Origin: Saccharomonospora sp. CUA-673
GTDB taxonomy: Bacteria > Actinomycetota > Actinomycetes > Mycobacteriales > Pseudonocardiaceae
Assembly: GCF_001942305.1 (NCBI RefSeq)
Contig: NZ_MKKE01000077.1
Span: 62,001 to 126,000 of the forward strand
Length of the DNA: 64,000 nt
Reading direction: 5' to 3'
Part shown: positions 62,924 to 64,000 of the stretch, in pieces
Layout of the letters: every line of letters starts with the position of its first letter
Numbering within the stretch: the stretch's first letter is position 1
Position numbers and translations under genes: made by a program
Notes under the pieces: model-generated
The model's database searches: none
Seen by the model: the letters and a program-made list of their open reading frames with translations, nothing else
What the model was told of the DNA's origin: nothing

Positions 62924-64000
62924 ATGGCGTTTGACGTCGCTCGGATCCGTGGGTTGTTCCCCGCGCTGGGTGACGGTTGGATTCACTTCGACGGTGGAAC
63001 CGGAATGCTCGTCCCTGAACAGGTCGCGTCGGCCGTTTCGACGGCGATGCGGGCTCCGGTGTCCGGACCGGGCGGAGCGTTTCCGGCCTCACAGCGTGCG
63101 GAGAGCATCGTCGCCGCGGCGCGCCGGGCAGTGGCTGACCTCGTCGGAGGTGAGCCCGAGGGCGTGGTCCTCGGGCCGAGTTCCGCTGTGCTCGTCGCGC
63201 AGCTGGCCGACACCCTGTCGACCCGTTGGACCCTCGGCGACGAGGTCGTCGTGTCGCGGCTCGACGAGGAGGCGAACATCGCCCCGTGGGTGCGGGCGAT
63301 GAACCGCGTCGGCGGCAACGTGCGCTGGGGCGAGATCGACATCGAGAACTGCGAACTGCCCGCGTGGCAGTACGGCGACCTGATGGGCGCGCGCACGAAG
63401 GCCGTCACGGTGACGGCCGCGTCCGGTTCCGTCGGCACCCGCCCCGACCTCGGCCCCATCACCGCCGCGGCCGAGGAGGCGGGCGCGCTGATGGTCGTCG
63501 ACGCGACCTACGCGGCGCCGTTCCTGCCGCTCGACGTCGACACCCTCGGCGCGGACGTCGTGGTGCTGTCGGCCCAGGCGTGGGGCGGCCCGCCGATGGG
63601 CGCGCTGGTGTTCCGCGACCCGGCGCTCATCGAACGACTCCCCGCGGTGGCGCTCGACCCGGACGCCCAGGGCCCGGAGCGGCTCGAGCTCGGCCCGCAC
63701 GCATATCCGCTGCTGGCCGGTCTGATCGCGTCGGTCGACTACCTCGCCGGCCTGGACGACTCCGCGTCGGGCAGCAGGCGGGAGCGGTTGCTGACCTCGC
63801 TCGGCTCGGCGAAGTCGTACCAGTCGGGGCTGCTGGACCAGCTGTCCGCGGACCTGCGGTCGTTGCCGCACGTGACGGTCGTGGGCGATGCGGTGCGGCG
63901 CATTCCCGCGTTGGCGTTCTACGTCCGCGACCGCAAGGCCTCCGACGTCGCCGAGTACCTGGCACGCCAGGGGTTGTGCGCGTTCGCCGACAACGGCGCG
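62924..64000 (+). CDS. Class V aminotransferase-fold protein, Rv3778c-type (3' end outside window)
   Basis: The first 359 residues are present. The fold is that of cysteine desulfurase-like PLP enzymes: IHFDGGTGMLVPEQV at the start, VSRLDEEANIAPWVRA, VTVTAASGSVGTRPDL, and the PLP-binding Asp in LMVVDATYAAP. The segment where the Schiff-base Lys is expected reads VVLSAQAWGGPPMGALVF, where active relatives have SxHK. No Lys is at that place, so ordinary PLP chemistry is doubtful. Position next to bpa is conserved in mycobacteria. ATG 62924 follows a leaderless promoter. Confidence 0.85.
   Translation, partial: MAFDVARIRGLFPALGDGWIHFDGGTGMLVPEQVASAVSTAMRAPVSGPGGAFPASQRAESIVAAARRAVADLVGGEPEGVVLGPSSAVLVAQLADTLSTRWTLGDEVVVSRLDEEANIAPWVRAMNRVGGNVRWGEIDIENCELPAWQYGDLMGARTKAVTVTAASGSVGTRPDLGPITAAAEEAGALMVVDATYAAPFLPLDVDTLGADVVVLSAQAWGGPPMGALVFRDPALIERLPAVALDPDAQGPERLELGPHAYPLLAGLIASVDYLAGLDDSASGSRRERLLTSLGSAKSYQSGLLDQLSADLRSLPHVTVVGDAVRRIPALAFYVRDRKASDVAEYLARQGLCAFADNGA

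Noticed and set aside
1..64000. tRNA, rRNA, IS element, phage or integrase
   Set aside because: I looked through the intergenic spaces for T-loop and acceptor pairs and for transposase or integrase motifs and found none. A tRNA scan would settle it.

Overview
The window is about 64 kb of very GC-rich DNA from an actinomycete. It carries the complete arabinogalactan assembly locus in nearly the order known from Mycobacterium tuberculosis (serS, a Cof-type HAD, glf, PAP2 phosphatase, ubiA, aftA, emb, aftB-like, dprE1/dprE2, the Rv3789-type GtrA protein, glfT2, glfT1, wzt/wzm, the proteasome activator bpa and the Rv3778c-type protein). None of the mycolate genes that sit in the same locus in mycobacteria (pks13, fadD32, accD4, mycolyltransferases) is present. 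A cell wall with arabinogalactan but no mycolic acid points to Pseudonocardiaceae or close relatives; the genus cannot be told from this window.

Layout. 1-7 kb: the end of cydB, a fused cydDC, a GAF-histidine kinase, an atypical SDR and a NarL-type response regulator. 7-12 kb: a lipoprotein/membrane pair, an SF1-helicase-like ATPase with a coiled-coil insert, a hypothetical, a 41-residue membrane peptide and coaA. 13-16 kb: YbaB-like, EspC-like and PPE/WXG100-like genes, as for type VII secretion substrates but without secretion machinery, then a membrane protein and a macro-domain protein. 16.8-24.8 kb: pheA, a phosphatase, a DUF4232 lipoprotein, an MFS exporter, two membrane-anchored HTH proteins, a minimal metallopeptidase and a septum-formation protein. 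24.9-29 kb: a YjfM/YjfC/YjfL-like trio, a haloalkane dehalogenase-like enzyme and an ArsR/SRPBCC pair. 29-35 kb: serS, lhgO and a TetR-controlled ABC exporter. 35-64 kb: the arabinogalactan locus, which contains four AftB-like GT-C proteins and an EspG-like gene.

How the genes work together. DprE1/DprE2 epimerise decaprenyl-phospho-ribose, which UbiA and the PAP2 phosphatase make. The product, decaprenyl-phospho-arabinose, feeds AftA, the Emb protein and the AftB-like enzymes outside the membrane. Glf supplies UDP-galactofuranose to GlfT1 and GlfT2, and Wzm/Wzt export the lipid-linked galactan.

Two features cut across the window. First, at least fifteen reading-frame breaks occur in thirteen genes, several of them essential in relatives. 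Every break is explained by exactly one missing base, so I read them as sequencing or assembly errors, not pseudogenes. Coordinates of those genes are given from true start to true stop. Second, the spaces after stop codons hold an unusual dispersed family of 21-bp tandem repeats with the core TGTCAGCA or TGTTGGCA, plus two copies of a second hairpin-forming repeat. Many genes start with GTG or ATG 6-8 nt after a TANNNT -10 hexamer, which indicates leaderless transcripts. I found no tRNA, rRNA, CRISPR array, insertion sequence or prophage.
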